Assembly (NCBI GenBank): GCA_047601745.1
Contig: JASGIS010000001.1
Coordinates: 3,100,001-3,164,000 of the forward strand
Source: JAKPAM01 sp047601745
Lineage (GTDB): Bacteria; Pseudomonadota; Gammaproteobacteria; Burkholderiales; Burkholderiaceae_E
Direction of reading: 5' to 3'
DNA: 64,000 bases
This document shows, piece after piece, positions 18,076 to 26,752 of this stretch. The number at the start of each line of letters is the position of its first letter. The first letter of the stretch is position 1. The position numbers and the translations under genes are program-made. Under the pieces are notes generated by a model that saw nothing but the letters and a program-made list of their open reading frames with translations, was not told where the DNA came from and ran no database searches.

Positions 18076-18849
18076 TCACATCCGTTTGGCGCTCACCGCG
18101 AACGATGGGCCGTTCGGATGATCCACCGCTTCGAAAGCGATTTCCGTCTGGAAGCCTTTTCTGTCGAGAAATTGAAGAATCGATGCGCGTTCGAGCCAAA
18201 TGGCATAGAGCTCGCGACCTCCGCTGAAGCCGGACCACGAAGTGGCATCGGTAGGATACGTTCGCTTCGAACCCCGGATGCCATCGCCCAGCACGGTGGA
18301 TGGGCCGAAGATCCCGGCGTCTGGGCGCCCGGAGATCGCTTCCCGGTCGTAGTAGTGCGTCCAGATGAAGATTCGGTCCGAGGCGCGGGTGATGAGCTCC
18401 AGGAAATTGATCGGATCGACCATGTGGTACAGCACGCCGCTGGCGAATAGCACGTCGTAGCGCTGTTCGCGCTCTTCCTCCAGGTACTTGATGAAGTCGC
18501 CGAGTTCGAAGCACGTCCGCTGCAACCGAAATATCTCCTTCACGCACAGGCACTTGAGAAAAGCCCTCGTGTTGGATTCGATCGCGGTAACGCTCTTCGC
18601 GCCTGCTTTCTCGAGCATGACGGTATGGGCGCCTTCAAGTGGCCCCAGTTCCAGGACCGATTTCTCGTCCAGAGGGCCCAGGCGAGAAATCGCCCATTCC
18701 ACGCGCGGATCTTCGAACAAAGGTGCATGCCCGGGCTCGGTCGAAACGCCGATCGAGGCAGGGAATCTGGACGACCATTCCCCCTTGAATAGATCGACGA
18801 TGTGCTGAGCGTTCGGTGATGTCTCGATGAATCGGTCTTTGATGTCCAT
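18076..18849 (-). CDS. Class I SAM-dependent methyltransferase
   Basis: A methyltransferase of about 257 residues. The SAM site is degenerate but readable: SVLELGPLEGAHTVML, then TAIESNTRA, then a motif-IV-like LFASGVLYHMVDP. It is likely a methyltransferase acting on a sugar or polysaccharide intermediate; I cannot name the substrate. I chose ATG 18849 (protein begins MDIKDRF) because the upstream in-frame extension to 18924 has low similarity to coding sequence and begins in the intergenic gap. It lies alone between the arabinofuranose operon and the GT2 block, all on the same strand. Confidence 0.75.
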   Translation of the reverse strand: MDIKDRFIETSPNAQHIVDLFKGEWSSRFPASIGVSTEPGHAPLFEDPRVEWAISRLGPLDEKSVLELGPLEGAHTVMLEKAGAKSVTAIESNTRAFLKCLCVKEIFRLQRTCFELGDFIKYLEEEREQRYDVLFASGVLYHMVDPINFLELITRASDRIFIWTHYYDREAISGRPDAGIFGPSTVLGDGIRGSKRTYPTDATSWSGFSGGRELYAIWLERASILQFLDRKGFQTEIAFEAVDHPNGPSFAVSAKRM

Positions 18850-19158
18850 TTTGGCGGTTCTTCCCAATAGCGTCCGTGAGAACGAATTTTTGGACAAGGC
18901 ACTCGGAGCCGCCCGGTCCGGCATTTCGAGATCGGGCTAGCCGAAACTCGCGTGCCGGCAGGATGCGCATGTCCTGATCCCGAAGGGTAAAACATGGACG
19001 AGGTGCTGCGAAGCACCGCATACGGATCTGCCTGCGGGTCGGTCCGTCGAGACGGCGCGGACGAGCGCTGCAGCGGGCGTCACGCAGGGGAATCAACACG
19101 CACCGGACGCGAGGCCCTCGTGCCGGGGCCGGCCGCTTGGCCAGCGGTCCGCGGCCCA
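18850..19158 (-). other. Intergenic gap with one hairpin
   Basis: No gene is supported in these 309 bases. They contain a perfect 6-bp stem with a 4-base loop at 19002-19017 (GGTGCT / AGCACC). On the minus strand it lies about 140 bases after the stop of the GT2 gene at 19159 and is followed by a short T run within CATGTTTTACC. It may act as a weak terminator. Nothing else stands out. Confidence 0.35.
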
Positions 19159-21087
19159 TCACGTCGGCTTGTCCGACGCCGCCGTTGGTTTCCAGGCTTC
19201 GACGCGAGGCGGCCACGCGAGTGCGTAGTCCGTTCGATCGAGCGCGAGATTCGGGTTGTAACAGGGGTCGTGCCGAAGGTATGGCGCCCAGCGATCGCGG
19301 ATCGTCGCCGCTTCGGTCGGAAAGCGCGCGGGTCTTTCCCGTTCGGCATCGGCACCGCGCGATCGAGGCTGATCGCGGTAGCACTCGGCGAACGGCGTGA
19401 ACATGTTGCGGTAGCCGGCCTCGCGTACCCGCAGGCAGAAGTCGAGGTCGTAGAATGCGAGTCCCAGCGCGACTTCGTCCAGCCCGCCCACATCCAGAAA
19501 GATCCGCCGCCGCACCAGGCAGCAGGCCGTGCTGACCGCGCTAAGCGACCGGCGCAGCGCGGCTCGCCCGAAGTCGCCGTGAGCGCCCTTCGGAAAGCCC
19601 TGGAATATGGAGCCCGCCAGCGTCAGCATGCCCATGATGAAGCCGGCATGTTGCAGCGTGTCGTCGGGATACCACTGTCGCGCGCCGACGACGCCGACGC
19701 CGGGTTGCATCGCCACCGACACCATCTCCGCGAGTCCGTCGGGCGATATCAGCTCGATGTCGTCGTTCAGCAGCACGACGAATTCACCGCGCGCCGCGGC
19801 AACGCCCCGATTGTAGAGGGCCGAGGCGTTGGGCGGACCTTCGTGACGGATCCTGGTGATGGCGAACCGGTCGGCAGATACGCTCGGATCGTCGAGCGCC
19901 AGGGGAGGGGCGGATCCGTTGTCGACGATGATCCACTCGACGTTCGGATACCGCGAACGCGCGGCGAAGCTGTCGATGCAGCGGCGAAGCAGGTCAGGAC
20001 GATCCCGAGTCGGAACGATCAGGCTCACCAGCGGCGCCGGTGAAGGCAGTGGGTAATGGACCCGCAAGCCGATTCCGTTCAGGTCCTCGACGCGTCCGTC
20101 GATTCCGCAGCGCGCCAGGTGATCGGACAGCGCGCGGGCGGCGGCCGTGGCGGCATACGGCTTGCGATCGCCGGCGATCGAAGTGCTCGCTCGATGGATA
20201 CGCCAGTGATACAGCACGTGCGGGATGTGCACGATCTGGTCGTCGCGCAGCCGTTCGACGCAGCGCAGCGCCAGATCGTAGTCCTGCGAGCCTTCGAGCC
20301 CGGGGCGGAATCCGCCCAGCTCGCGGACGAGCGCCGTGTGATAGACGCCGAAATGACTGATCAGGTTCTGCGAGCGCAGCAGCTCCAGATTCCAGTCCGG
20401 CTTGAAGTAAGGCGTGGTGCGCCGGCCGTCGCCGGTGAGTTTGTCTTCGTCGGAATACAGCAGGCGAACATCGGGATGGGCGGCGATTGCTCGGGCGACG
20501 TGCCAGAGCGCGTGTACCGGCAGGACGTCGTCCTGGTCCAGCAGGCCGACGTAATCGCTGCGGACGAGCGCCAGTGCCGAATTCGACGCATGGCAGATAT
20601 GGCCGTTCTGGTCGCGGAAAGCGACCTTGATCCGGTCGTCGCGAGACGCATAGTCGCGCAGGCAGGCCGCGACCGCCGGATCGGTCGAGCGATCGTCGGC
20701 GATGCACAGTTCCCAATGCGGATAGATCTGCGCGCGAACCGACTCGATCGCCTCGATCAGGTAGGCGATCGGCGGATCGTAGACCGGCATCAGCAGCGCG
20801 ATCGACCGCCCTGGCGCGGCTGCAGCGGCCTCGCGCAGAACGTTCAGCGAAGCTGCATCCGGCCTGTCGAAACGGTCGACCCATTTGCGATAGTCGTGCC
20901 GGTCGCCGCCCGAGACGAGCTTCGCCGTTCTGACGACGATTCTCGACCGTAGGCCGATGTATCCCTCGTCGCGCCAGACGCGCCGTGCGATCCGCAGTAG
21001 GTTTGCCGGGCCGCCCGCGCTGCTAAGCGACATGGACAACGAGCGCGCCGCACCGGCGATTCGCGCCAGCCAGCCCGTTGCCGTCAT
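19159..21087 (-). CDS. Tandem-domain family 2 glycosyltransferase
   Basis: A 642-residue cytoplasmic glycosyltransferase with two GT2 domains. Domain 1 begins near residue 95 (SIALLMPVYDPP) and has GLLDQDDVLP; domain 2 begins near residue 360 (SLIVPTRDR) and has VVLLNDDIEL and FYDLDFCLR. About 90 residues precede domain 1, including the RKWVDRFD motif shared with the neighbour at 21994. ATG 21087 overlaps the stop of the GT2 gene at 21084. A longer open frame upstream is a shadow of that gene. It probably transfers two successive sugars, or one domain is structural. It is closely related to the gene at 21994 and more distantly to the first gene of the window. Confidence 0.87.
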   Translation of the reverse strand: MTATGWLARIAGAARSLSMSLSSAGGPANLLRIARRVWRDEGYIGLRSRIVVRTAKLVSGGDRHDYRKWVDRFDRPDAASLNVLREAAAAAPGRSIALLMPVYDPPIAYLIEAIESVRAQIYPHWELCIADDRSTDPAVAACLRDYASRDDRIKVAFRDQNGHICHASNSALALVRSDYVGLLDQDDVLPVHALWHVARAIAAHPDVRLLYSDEDKLTGDGRRTTPYFKPDWNLELLRSQNLISHFGVYHTALVRELGGFRPGLEGSQDYDLALRCVERLRDDQIVHIPHVLYHWRIHRASTSIAGDRKPYAATAAARALSDHLARCGIDGRVEDLNGIGLRVHYPLPSPAPLVSLIVPTRDRPDLLRRCIDSFAARSRYPNVEWIIVDNGSAPPLALDDPSVSADRFAITRIRHEGPPNASALYNRGVAAARGEFVVLLNDDIELISPDGLAEMVSVAMQPGVGVVGARQWYPDDTLQHAGFIMGMLTLAGSIFQGFPKGAHGDFGRAALRRSLSAVSTACCLVRRRIFLDVGGLDEVALGLAFYDLDFCLRVREAGYRNMFTPFAECYRDQPRSRGADAERERPARFPTEAATIRDRWAPYLRHDPCYNPNLALDRTDYALAWPPRVEAWKPTAASDKPT

Positions 21088-21992
21088 CGCAGAGCACCCT
21101 GGACGTCGCGCAAGCCGTCGAGCAAGCCCTTGTGCATCATCCTGATGCATTCGAAACGCTGCGGCGACACGAGTCCGACGAAAAGGTAGAGCTGCAGGAG
21201 CCGGACGCAGTCCGGCACGATCCAGCGAAGCGGGACATGCGGCATCCGGTACATCCTCAAGCTGTTGCGAAAGATGTAGTAATAGCGAAACGGCTTGTGG
21301 ATGGCGACGCTGCGCGGCCGCGGCCAGCGCAGATCGACGGTTTCCTCGCCGAGCTGGTGGCTCATCGTGGCCAGGCAGGCGCCGCCGATCCGGTAACCGT
21401 GCGATCGCGCGCGCAGGCACCATTCGGTGTCGACGTGGTCGATGAAAAAGCTCGCGTCCATCTCGCCGATGACGTTCAAGGCGGCCAGCCGGATCAGGCA
21501 GCCGGATGCGATCAGAAAGTCGGCCTCGACCCCAGTCTGGCCTTCTTGGCAATCGCGGCGTTTGAAACCAGCCCAGCCCGCCACCACGAAGGTCGAAAGC
21601 CGGCCTTGATCGTCGAGCCGATAGCGGGGGCCGACGGCAGCGATCGGCCGATTCGATTCGCTCAATGCCTGCTCGGCTGCCAGCAGCGCATCGACCATGC
21701 CCGGATCGGCGATGCTGTCCTGATCGCATAGCAGCACATGGCTGCAACCGAGCTCGCGAGCGCAGGCGATGCCCTGGTTCTGCGCCGCGCCCACGCCTGC
21801 ATTCGTTCCCATGGGCAGCCACCGCGCGGTAGGAAAGCGGCGACGCAGTGCCTCCAGGTCGTGCGGCGGCGTGCCATTGTCGACGCACAGGATCTCGGCG
21901 ACCTGCGCGGCCAACGCATCGAGAACGTGGGTCAACCTGGCGACGTCGGGCCGGTACAGCACGACGATGGCGGCCACCCGCGTCGCCGGCAT
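21084..21992 (-). CDS. Rhamnosyltransferase-like family 2 glycosyltransferase
   Basis: A single-domain GT2 enzyme of about 302 residues resembling RfbF/RfbN-type rhamnosyltransferases. Visible features are IVVLYRPDVARL at the N terminus, the LCDQDS metal-binding motif after VLLCDQDS, IASGCLIR, and FFIDHVDTEWCLRA in the acceptor region. The C-terminal part has a hydrophobic stretch (LLQLYLFVGLV), which may attach it to the membrane. I chose ATG 21992, one base after the upstream stop; an in-frame ATG at 22043 would overlap the upstream gene by about 50 bases. Donor sugar (dTDP-rhamnose is usual for the family) is inferred only. Confidence 0.83.
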   Translation of the reverse strand: MPATRVAAIVVLYRPDVARLTHVLDALAAQVAEILCVDNGTPPHDLEALRRRFPTARWLPMGTNAGVGAAQNQGIACARELGCSHVLLCDQDSIADPGMVDALLAAEQALSESNRPIAAVGPRYRLDDQGRLSTFVVAGWAGFKRRDCQEGQTGVEADFLIASGCLIRLAALNVIGEMDASFFIDHVDTEWCLRARSHGYRIGGACLATMSHQLGEETVDLRWPRPRSVAIHKPFRYYYIFRNSLRMYRMPHVPLRWIVPDCVRLLQLYLFVGLVSPQRFECIRMMHKGLLDGLRDVQGALR

Positions 21993-21993
21993 C

Positions 21994-23934
21994 TCAGAAG
22001 AACGGCGCGAGGCGGGGAGGCCAGGCGAGGCTGAAGTCTTCATCGTCCAGCGTCAGGTTCGGGCTGTAGGCGGGATCTCGTCGAATGACCTCCTGCCACC
22101 GGTATCGCATGTAATCAACTTCGCGCTGGAAGCGCTGCCGCTTGCCGGAAGAGGCGTCGGTACCGCGGGTCGCGGATTCGTGATGGTAAAGCTGCGCGAA
22201 CGGCGTGTAGACGTTGCGGTAGCCGAGCTCTTGCAGTCTCAGGCAGAAGTCGACGTCGTTGAAGGCAACGGTCAGGTTGACCTCGTCCAGCCCGCCGACG
22301 CGTTCGTACAGCGAGCGTCGCACGAGCAGGCACGCGGCCGTCACCGCGCTGATGTCTTGACGCAGCCGGGCGCGTCCGAAGTAGCCATAGGCGTCCTTCG
22401 GCAGGAATCGATGGACGTGACCGGCCAGCGTCAACGGACCCATGACGATGCCGGCGTGCTGGATCCGATCATCGGGATACAGCAGCCGCGCACCCACCGC
22501 GCCGACGTCGGGCTGGCAGGCGACGCCGACCATCTCGCCGAGCCAGCCGCCATCGATGACCTCGGTATCGTTGTTCAGCAGGACGACGAATTCGGCATCG
22601 GTTTGCGAGACCGCACCGTTGTTCAGCGCCGAGAAATTGAACGGGCGGCGGTCGACGAGGACGCGTACCCGTGAGTCGCGTCGCAGGGTTTCGAGGTAAG
22701 CGAGCGAAGCCGGCTCGTCCGAATCGTTATCGACGACGATCAATTCGATATTGGCGTAGTCGGTTTTTTCGAGAACGCTCTCTACGCACTGCTTCAGCAG
22801 GTCGTGCCGATTGTAGGTCGGGATGACGATCGCGACCTTGGGCAATTTCGTCGGCAATGGATAGTGCACGCGGAAGCCGAACGGCAACGATTCGACCAGG
22901 CCGGCAAGGCCGATCCGGGCCATGTGCTCGGTTAGCGCGCGTTGCGCGGCCGTCGCGGCGTACGGCTTCGCCTGGTCGCCTTGCGAGGTGCTCTGCGAGT
23001 GGATGCGCCAATGGTAGAGGACGCGCGGAATATGGACGATCTGCGGAGGAGCCAGCGTCTCGATGCAACGCAGGGCGAGATCGTAGTCCTGCGAGCCTTC
23101 GAAACCGGGACGGAAGGCACCGACCTGCCGAACCAGGCTGCTGCGATAGACGCCGAAGTGACTGATCATGTTCTGCGATCGGAACAGCTCGAGATTCCAG
23201 TCGCATTTGAAGTACGGCGAACTGCGGACGCCGTCGACGTCGATCTTGTCTTCGTCCGAGAATATCAGGCCGGCGTCGGGGTTCGCGACGATGGTCTTGG
23301 CGACGGCGTACAGCGCGTGCTCCGGAAGCAGGTCGTCGTGATCCAGCAATCCGACGAACTCGCTGGTCACCAGCTCGAGTGCCGAATTGGATGCATGCGC
23401 GATATGGCCGTTGCGCTCCCTGAACACGACCTTGATTCGCGAGTCCTCATCGGCGTAGCGGCGCAGCAGCACGCCGACTGCGGGATCGGTCGAGCAATCG
23501 TCAGCGATGCATAGCTCCCAATGCGGGTAGATCTGCGCGCGAACGGATTCGATGGCCGCCCGAAGGAATTCCGGAGCGGGATCGAAGACCGGCATCAATA
23601 GCGAAATCGTCGGCCTCGTTCGCATCGCCTCGATGGATAGCGCGGCCTGGCGTCGCCAGCCGGCATCTCGCTGATCGTAGCGACGGACCCACTCGGCGTA
23701 GTCATTACGATGAGTTGCGTACGACCGGCGGCCCATGTGCGATGCACGTCCTCCCGGAGCGAGCCAGGCGCGACAGAAAGCAGCAATACGGGTTCGGACG
23801 CCAGGCATACCTTGCTGGCGATAGACTCGCCACGCTCCGACGATAAGCCGTCCTATGTTTCGAGAGGTTCCGGCCGCCTGGGAAATGCGCAGTTGCAGGC
23901 GTTGAGTACGGGTCGGCGTGGGAGCAGTTCGCAT
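21994..23934 (-). CDS. Tandem-domain family 2 glycosyltransferase
   Basis: A glycosyltransferase of about 646 residues with two GT2 domains. Domain 1 begins at ISLLMPVFDPAP with the acidic motif GLLDHDDLLP; domain 2 begins at VAIVIPTYNRHD with VVLLNNDTEV, FNDVDFCLRL and LYHHES. I chose ATG 23934 (MRTAPTPT) instead of the in-frame ATG 24072, because the intervening residues look non-conserved and enter the intergenic gap. It is 1 base from the start of the next gene. Its sequence is close to the protein at 19159-21087, suggesting duplication within the locus. Confidence 0.87.
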   Translation of the reverse strand: MRTAPTPTRTQRLQLRISQAAGTSRNIGRLIVGAWRVYRQQGMPGVRTRIAAFCRAWLAPGGRASHMGRRSYATHRNDYAEWVRRYDQRDAGWRRQAALSIEAMRTRPTISLLMPVFDPAPEFLRAAIESVRAQIYPHWELCIADDCSTDPAVGVLLRRYADEDSRIKVVFRERNGHIAHASNSALELVTSEFVGLLDHDDLLPEHALYAVAKTIVANPDAGLIFSDEDKIDVDGVRSSPYFKCDWNLELFRSQNMISHFGVYRSSLVRQVGAFRPGFEGSQDYDLALRCIETLAPPQIVHIPRVLYHWRIHSQSTSQGDQAKPYAATAAQRALTEHMARIGLAGLVESLPFGFRVHYPLPTKLPKVAIVIPTYNRHDLLKQCVESVLEKTDYANIELIVVDNDSDEPASLAYLETLRRDSRVRVLVDRRPFNFSALNNGAVSQTDAEFVVLLNNDTEVIDGGWLGEMVGVACQPDVGAVGARLLYPDDRIQHAGIVMGPLTLAGHVHRFLPKDAYGYFGRARLRQDISAVTAACLLVRRSLYERVGGLDEVNLTVAFNDVDFCLRLQELGYRNVYTPFAQLYHHESATRGTDASSGKRQRFQREVDYMRYRWQEVIRRDPAYSPNLTLDDEDFSLAWPPRLAPFF

Positions 23935-24125
23935 GAAACGAGCAGGGATGGGTTTCGTCGGATCATACCTCGCCTCCAGTCGTCGACAGTCGCGTTCGAA
24001 TGATGACGGAGCGTGACGCCTTCGCGGGCCGTTCAGTTCGTTCTTCGCATCGTAAAGCGCGATTTCTCGCACGGTCCCGATTTTCGACTAGACGACGTCC
24101 AGCCCTATCATGGGGTGAGCCTGAT

Positions 24126-24163
24126 TCGAGTAACAGCGTCAACCTCGAGTAACAGCGTCAACC
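24126..24163. repeat. Two perfect tandem copies of a 19-bp unit
   Basis: TCGAGTAACAGCGTCAACC occurs at 24126-24144 and again at 24145-24163. The second copy overlaps the last codons of the epimerase gene at 24158, so the stop codon lies inside the repeat. It is probably a slippage product. Confidence 0.85.
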
Positions 24164-25144
24164 GTCGCTCTCACCCACCCTCGCCAACCCCGCATCAACC
24201 CCCACCGGCGGCCGCCACCCCAATCGTTCGCGCGTCTTCCCGATATCCACCTGCAGATCGCCGCACACCCGCTGCACCACGGCTTCTTTGCCGAGCAGCC
24301 GCCCGGCTCCTTCCAGCATCCACATCGGCACCGGCAGCAGTCTCGCGCTGACTCCGATCGCTCGCGCCAAGCGCCGCAGCAACTCGGCCGTCGACAGATC
24401 CTCGCCATCCGCGGCGAGAAACGTCTGGTTGCCGGCCGACCGATGGACCAGGCACAGCGCGATCAGATCGACGAGGTTGTCCAGTCCCAGCAGTGATCGT
24501 CGGTTTTCCGTCACGGCGCCCAGCGGTAGCGGGATGCCGCGCTCCAGGCAGCGGATCAGGCTGCGGAAGTTGGCCTTGACGCCCGGGCCGTAGACGAGCG
24601 GCGGCCGGATGATGGTGACCTCCATGTCCGTATCCGTCGCCAGCCGGCGCAGCGCGTCCTCGGCTTCGGCTTTCGATCGGCCATAAGCGTCGACAGGGGC
24701 GGGCGCGTCGTCGGCGGTGAACGGGCGCCCAGCCTCCGTCCGCTCACCGTTGACCTTGATCGAACTGATGAAGATGAAGCGGCGTACGCCCGCGTCCGCG
24801 GCCTGGCGGGCCAGTCGCAGCGTGCCGTCGACGTTGACGGCGCGAAAGGCGGCCAGCGCGTCGGTGGCCTGTTCATGCATGACGTGGACGCGGGCGGCCG
24901 TATGCACGACGGCGTCGCAGGCCTCGAGCAACGCGGACCAATCGGCCCGGGCGTCAAGATCGGGGGAGGGCCGGGTGTCGGTCGCGCCATGCGCATCGCG
25001 CTGGCGGGCCGCGCGGACAGCGCCGCGAACGGCACGGCCCTGGCGCTTCAGGTGGTCGACGACCGCGCGGCCGACGAAGCCGTTGGCGCCGGTGACCAGG
25101 ATCGGCCCGAGGGGCCGTTCAAGCGTGACGCGCGTGTCGCTCAC
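24158..25144 (-). CDS. NAD-dependent epimerase/4-reductase (WbpV-like extended SDR)
   Basis: A 328-residue Rossmann enzyme. It has the cofactor motif ILVTGANGFVGRA, Ser-containing FISSIKVNGE, and catalytic YGRSK, with IIRPPLVYGPGVK after it. The overall pattern resembles WbpV/WbjF-type enzymes that reduce or epimerise UDP-sugars in O-antigen pathways (for example towards QuiNAc); the exact substrate is inference. Start is GTG 25144, where homology begins; the frame stays open to 25375 but that stretch overlaps the adjacent GT2 gene. The 26-base overlap with that gene suggests coupling. The usual partner, a WbpL-type initiating transferase, is not seen nearby. Confidence 0.8.
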   Translation of the reverse strand: MSDTRVTLERPLGPILVTGANGFVGRAVVDHLKRQGRAVRGAVRAARQRDAHGATDTRPSPDLDARADWSALLEACDAVVHTAARVHVMHEQATDALAAFRAVNVDGTLRLARQAADAGVRRFIFISSIKVNGERTEAGRPFTADDAPAPVDAYGRSKAEAEDALRRLATDTDMEVTIIRPPLVYGPGVKANFRSLIRCLERGIPLPLGAVTENRRSLLGLDNLVDLIALCLVHRSAGNQTFLAADGEDLSTAELLRRLARAIGVSARLLPVPMWMLEGAGRLLGKEAVVQRVCGDLQVDIGKTRERLGWRPPVGVDAGLARVGESDG

Positions 25145-26036
25145 GAAGGATTCGCCGGTAGTCGCGATACGATTTGCCGCGCCAGTAACGCAGCATGCCG
25201 TCCAGATGCCACAGCGTATAGCGCAGCGAGCGATGGCTGGTCTTGCGGGCGTCATGGACGACCCGAGCCGTCGGTACCTGTCGCAGGCACCAGCCATCGG
25301 CGACGAGCCGGCTGCAGATGTCGACGTCTTCGATGTACAGGAAGTAGCGTTCGTCGAAGCCGCCGATCGATGCATAAGCCTCGCTGCGGAACAGCATGAA
25401 CATCCCGGCCAGCCAGTCGGCCCGGCTCCCCTCGTTCGACGGATGCAGCTTCTGGCGGATCATCTCGATCGGCGTATACAGCGTGCGCGCGGTGTTCTGC
25501 AGCGCTCCTCGTGAATCGACGATGACCGGCGCGACGAGACCCATGCGGTTGCCGCAACGCGGCTTCGCGATGATGAGGTTCGCCGGCGCGCTCGTCTTCG
25601 CGGTGGCGGTCGCGTCCGTATCCATCGATCCGCTATCGAAGCCGGCCAGCAGCGCGGGGAACGGATCGTCGTCGAGCCGCAGGTCCGGATTCATCACGCA
25701 GAAGTAGGCTTCGCGGCAATGCGGGAACGCGGCGTTGTGATTGGCGCTGAAGCCCTTGGGGGCGATATTGTCGATCTGTATCAGCACGGCGTTGCCGAGA
25801 TCGAGATCGGGAAGCGGCGGCTCGGCGATGTTGCGGGTGTAGACGATGCGCGCGACGTGCGGCGGCTTCAGGCGGGCCAGGTCGTGGAGCAACGCCAGCG
25901 CGACGTCGCGCTGGCCGTGGCTGACGATAGACAGGCAGATCGTGGATCGCGCGATGCCGTCGGCCGGATCATGGGAAGAGGAAAGAGCGGGCGCGGTGGG
26001 CTGCGCAGGGGATGCGTTCATCTTGTCGTCGAACAT
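25119..26036 (-). CDS. Family 2 glycosyltransferase
   Basis: A 305-residue GT2-type enzyme. The N terminus has an extra proline/alanine-rich 25 residues before CLSIVSHGQRDV. Family features are FSANHNAAF, FCVMNPDLRL (metal-binding position), WLAGMFMLFR and FLYIEDVDICSRL, typical of WcaA/rhamnosyltransferase-like proteins. ATG 26036 is used; ATG 26021 is possible. It is the most upstream gene of the minus-strand GT block and overlaps the epimerase gene. The acidic loop is interrupted by an unusual low-complexity DTDATATAKTSA segment near the middle. Confidence 0.78.
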   Translation of the reverse strand: MFDDKMNASPAQPTAPALSSSHDPADGIARSTICLSIVSHGQRDVALALLHDLARLKPPHVARIVYTRNIAEPPLPDLDLGNAVLIQIDNIAPKGFSANHNAAFPHCREAYFCVMNPDLRLDDDPFPALLAGFDSGSMDTDATATAKTSAPANLIIAKPRCGNRMGLVAPVIVDSRGALQNTARTLYTPIEMIRQKLHPSNEGSRADWLAGMFMLFRSEAYASIGGFDERYFLYIEDVDICSRLVADGWCLRQVPTARVVHDARKTSHRSLRYTLWHLDGMLRYWRGKSYRDYRRILRERHARHA

Positions 26037-26161
26037 CGCAGGCCACGGAACAACGGCTGGTGCCGGCGCCCGGCGGAGCGGGAGATTCTATCAATCCGGT
26101 GATGCCGGGCGGGTTCGTCCAGCGCATCGAGGCGTCAACCGTCGCGGCAGAGCAGCACGCG

Positions 26162-26659
26162 GTGGCCGACCCGAACCCCTTTGCGCTGGTGACGGCCGCT
26201 CACCTGCTGACGCGCCGGACACGCGGCCGGCCGCGGCAGCGGCTGGCGGCCAAGTGGAAGCTGGTGCGGTTGCTGTATGAACGGGACTGGAGTCGGGAGC
26301 GGGTGATCGGCTTGTTCAGGGTGCTGGACTGGATGATGGCTCTGTCCAATGCCCTGGAGGATCGTCTGTGGCAGGATATCGAGGAGTTCGAGGGGAAGCG
26401 GAACATGCCTTACATCACGAGCGTCGAGCGGATCGGGCTGCGTAAAGGCTTCGAGCAGGGCCGCCAGCAAGGTCGTCAAGAAGGCCGGGAAGAAGGCCGC
26501 GAGCAGCTTCTGTTGGATCAACTCACCCACCGTTTCGGCCTCTTGCCCGAGGCGATCGTGGCCCGGGTCCGATCCGCCACGGCGGCGGACATCGATCGCT
26601 GGGCGCGCCAGGTGCTCGAAGCCGGTACCTTGGACGAGGTCTTGTCGGGCGACGCGTGA
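26162..26659 (+). pseudogene. Truncated copy of an Rpn/DUF4351-type gene
   Basis: This stretch encodes the C-terminal half of the protein made by the gene at 26753, from NPFAL to the DUF4351-like end, with near-identical sequence (for example RLLYERDWSRERVIGLFRV in both). The nuclease-like N-terminal half (about 183 residues) is missing; homology starts abruptly at about 26162. An open frame continues upstream to 26012 but those residues have no counterpart in the intact copy. It carries fewer EGRE repeat units than its neighbour. It is best read as a 5'-truncated tandem duplicate, probably inactive as a nuclease, though a short DUF4351 product could still be made. Confidence 0.8.
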
Positions 26660-26752
26660 GAAGCCGATCGTGTATGTCTTTCGGATCGGCGTACTGACTC
26701 AATCTCCTGACGGATTGCCGCCGAGTGCCAAGGCCGGTGCAATGGCACTGCC

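Noticed and set aside
19159..21888. 909-residue version of the GT2 protein
   Set aside because: The first 267 codons overlap the rhamnosyltransferase-like gene out of frame; ATG 21087 is the natural start.
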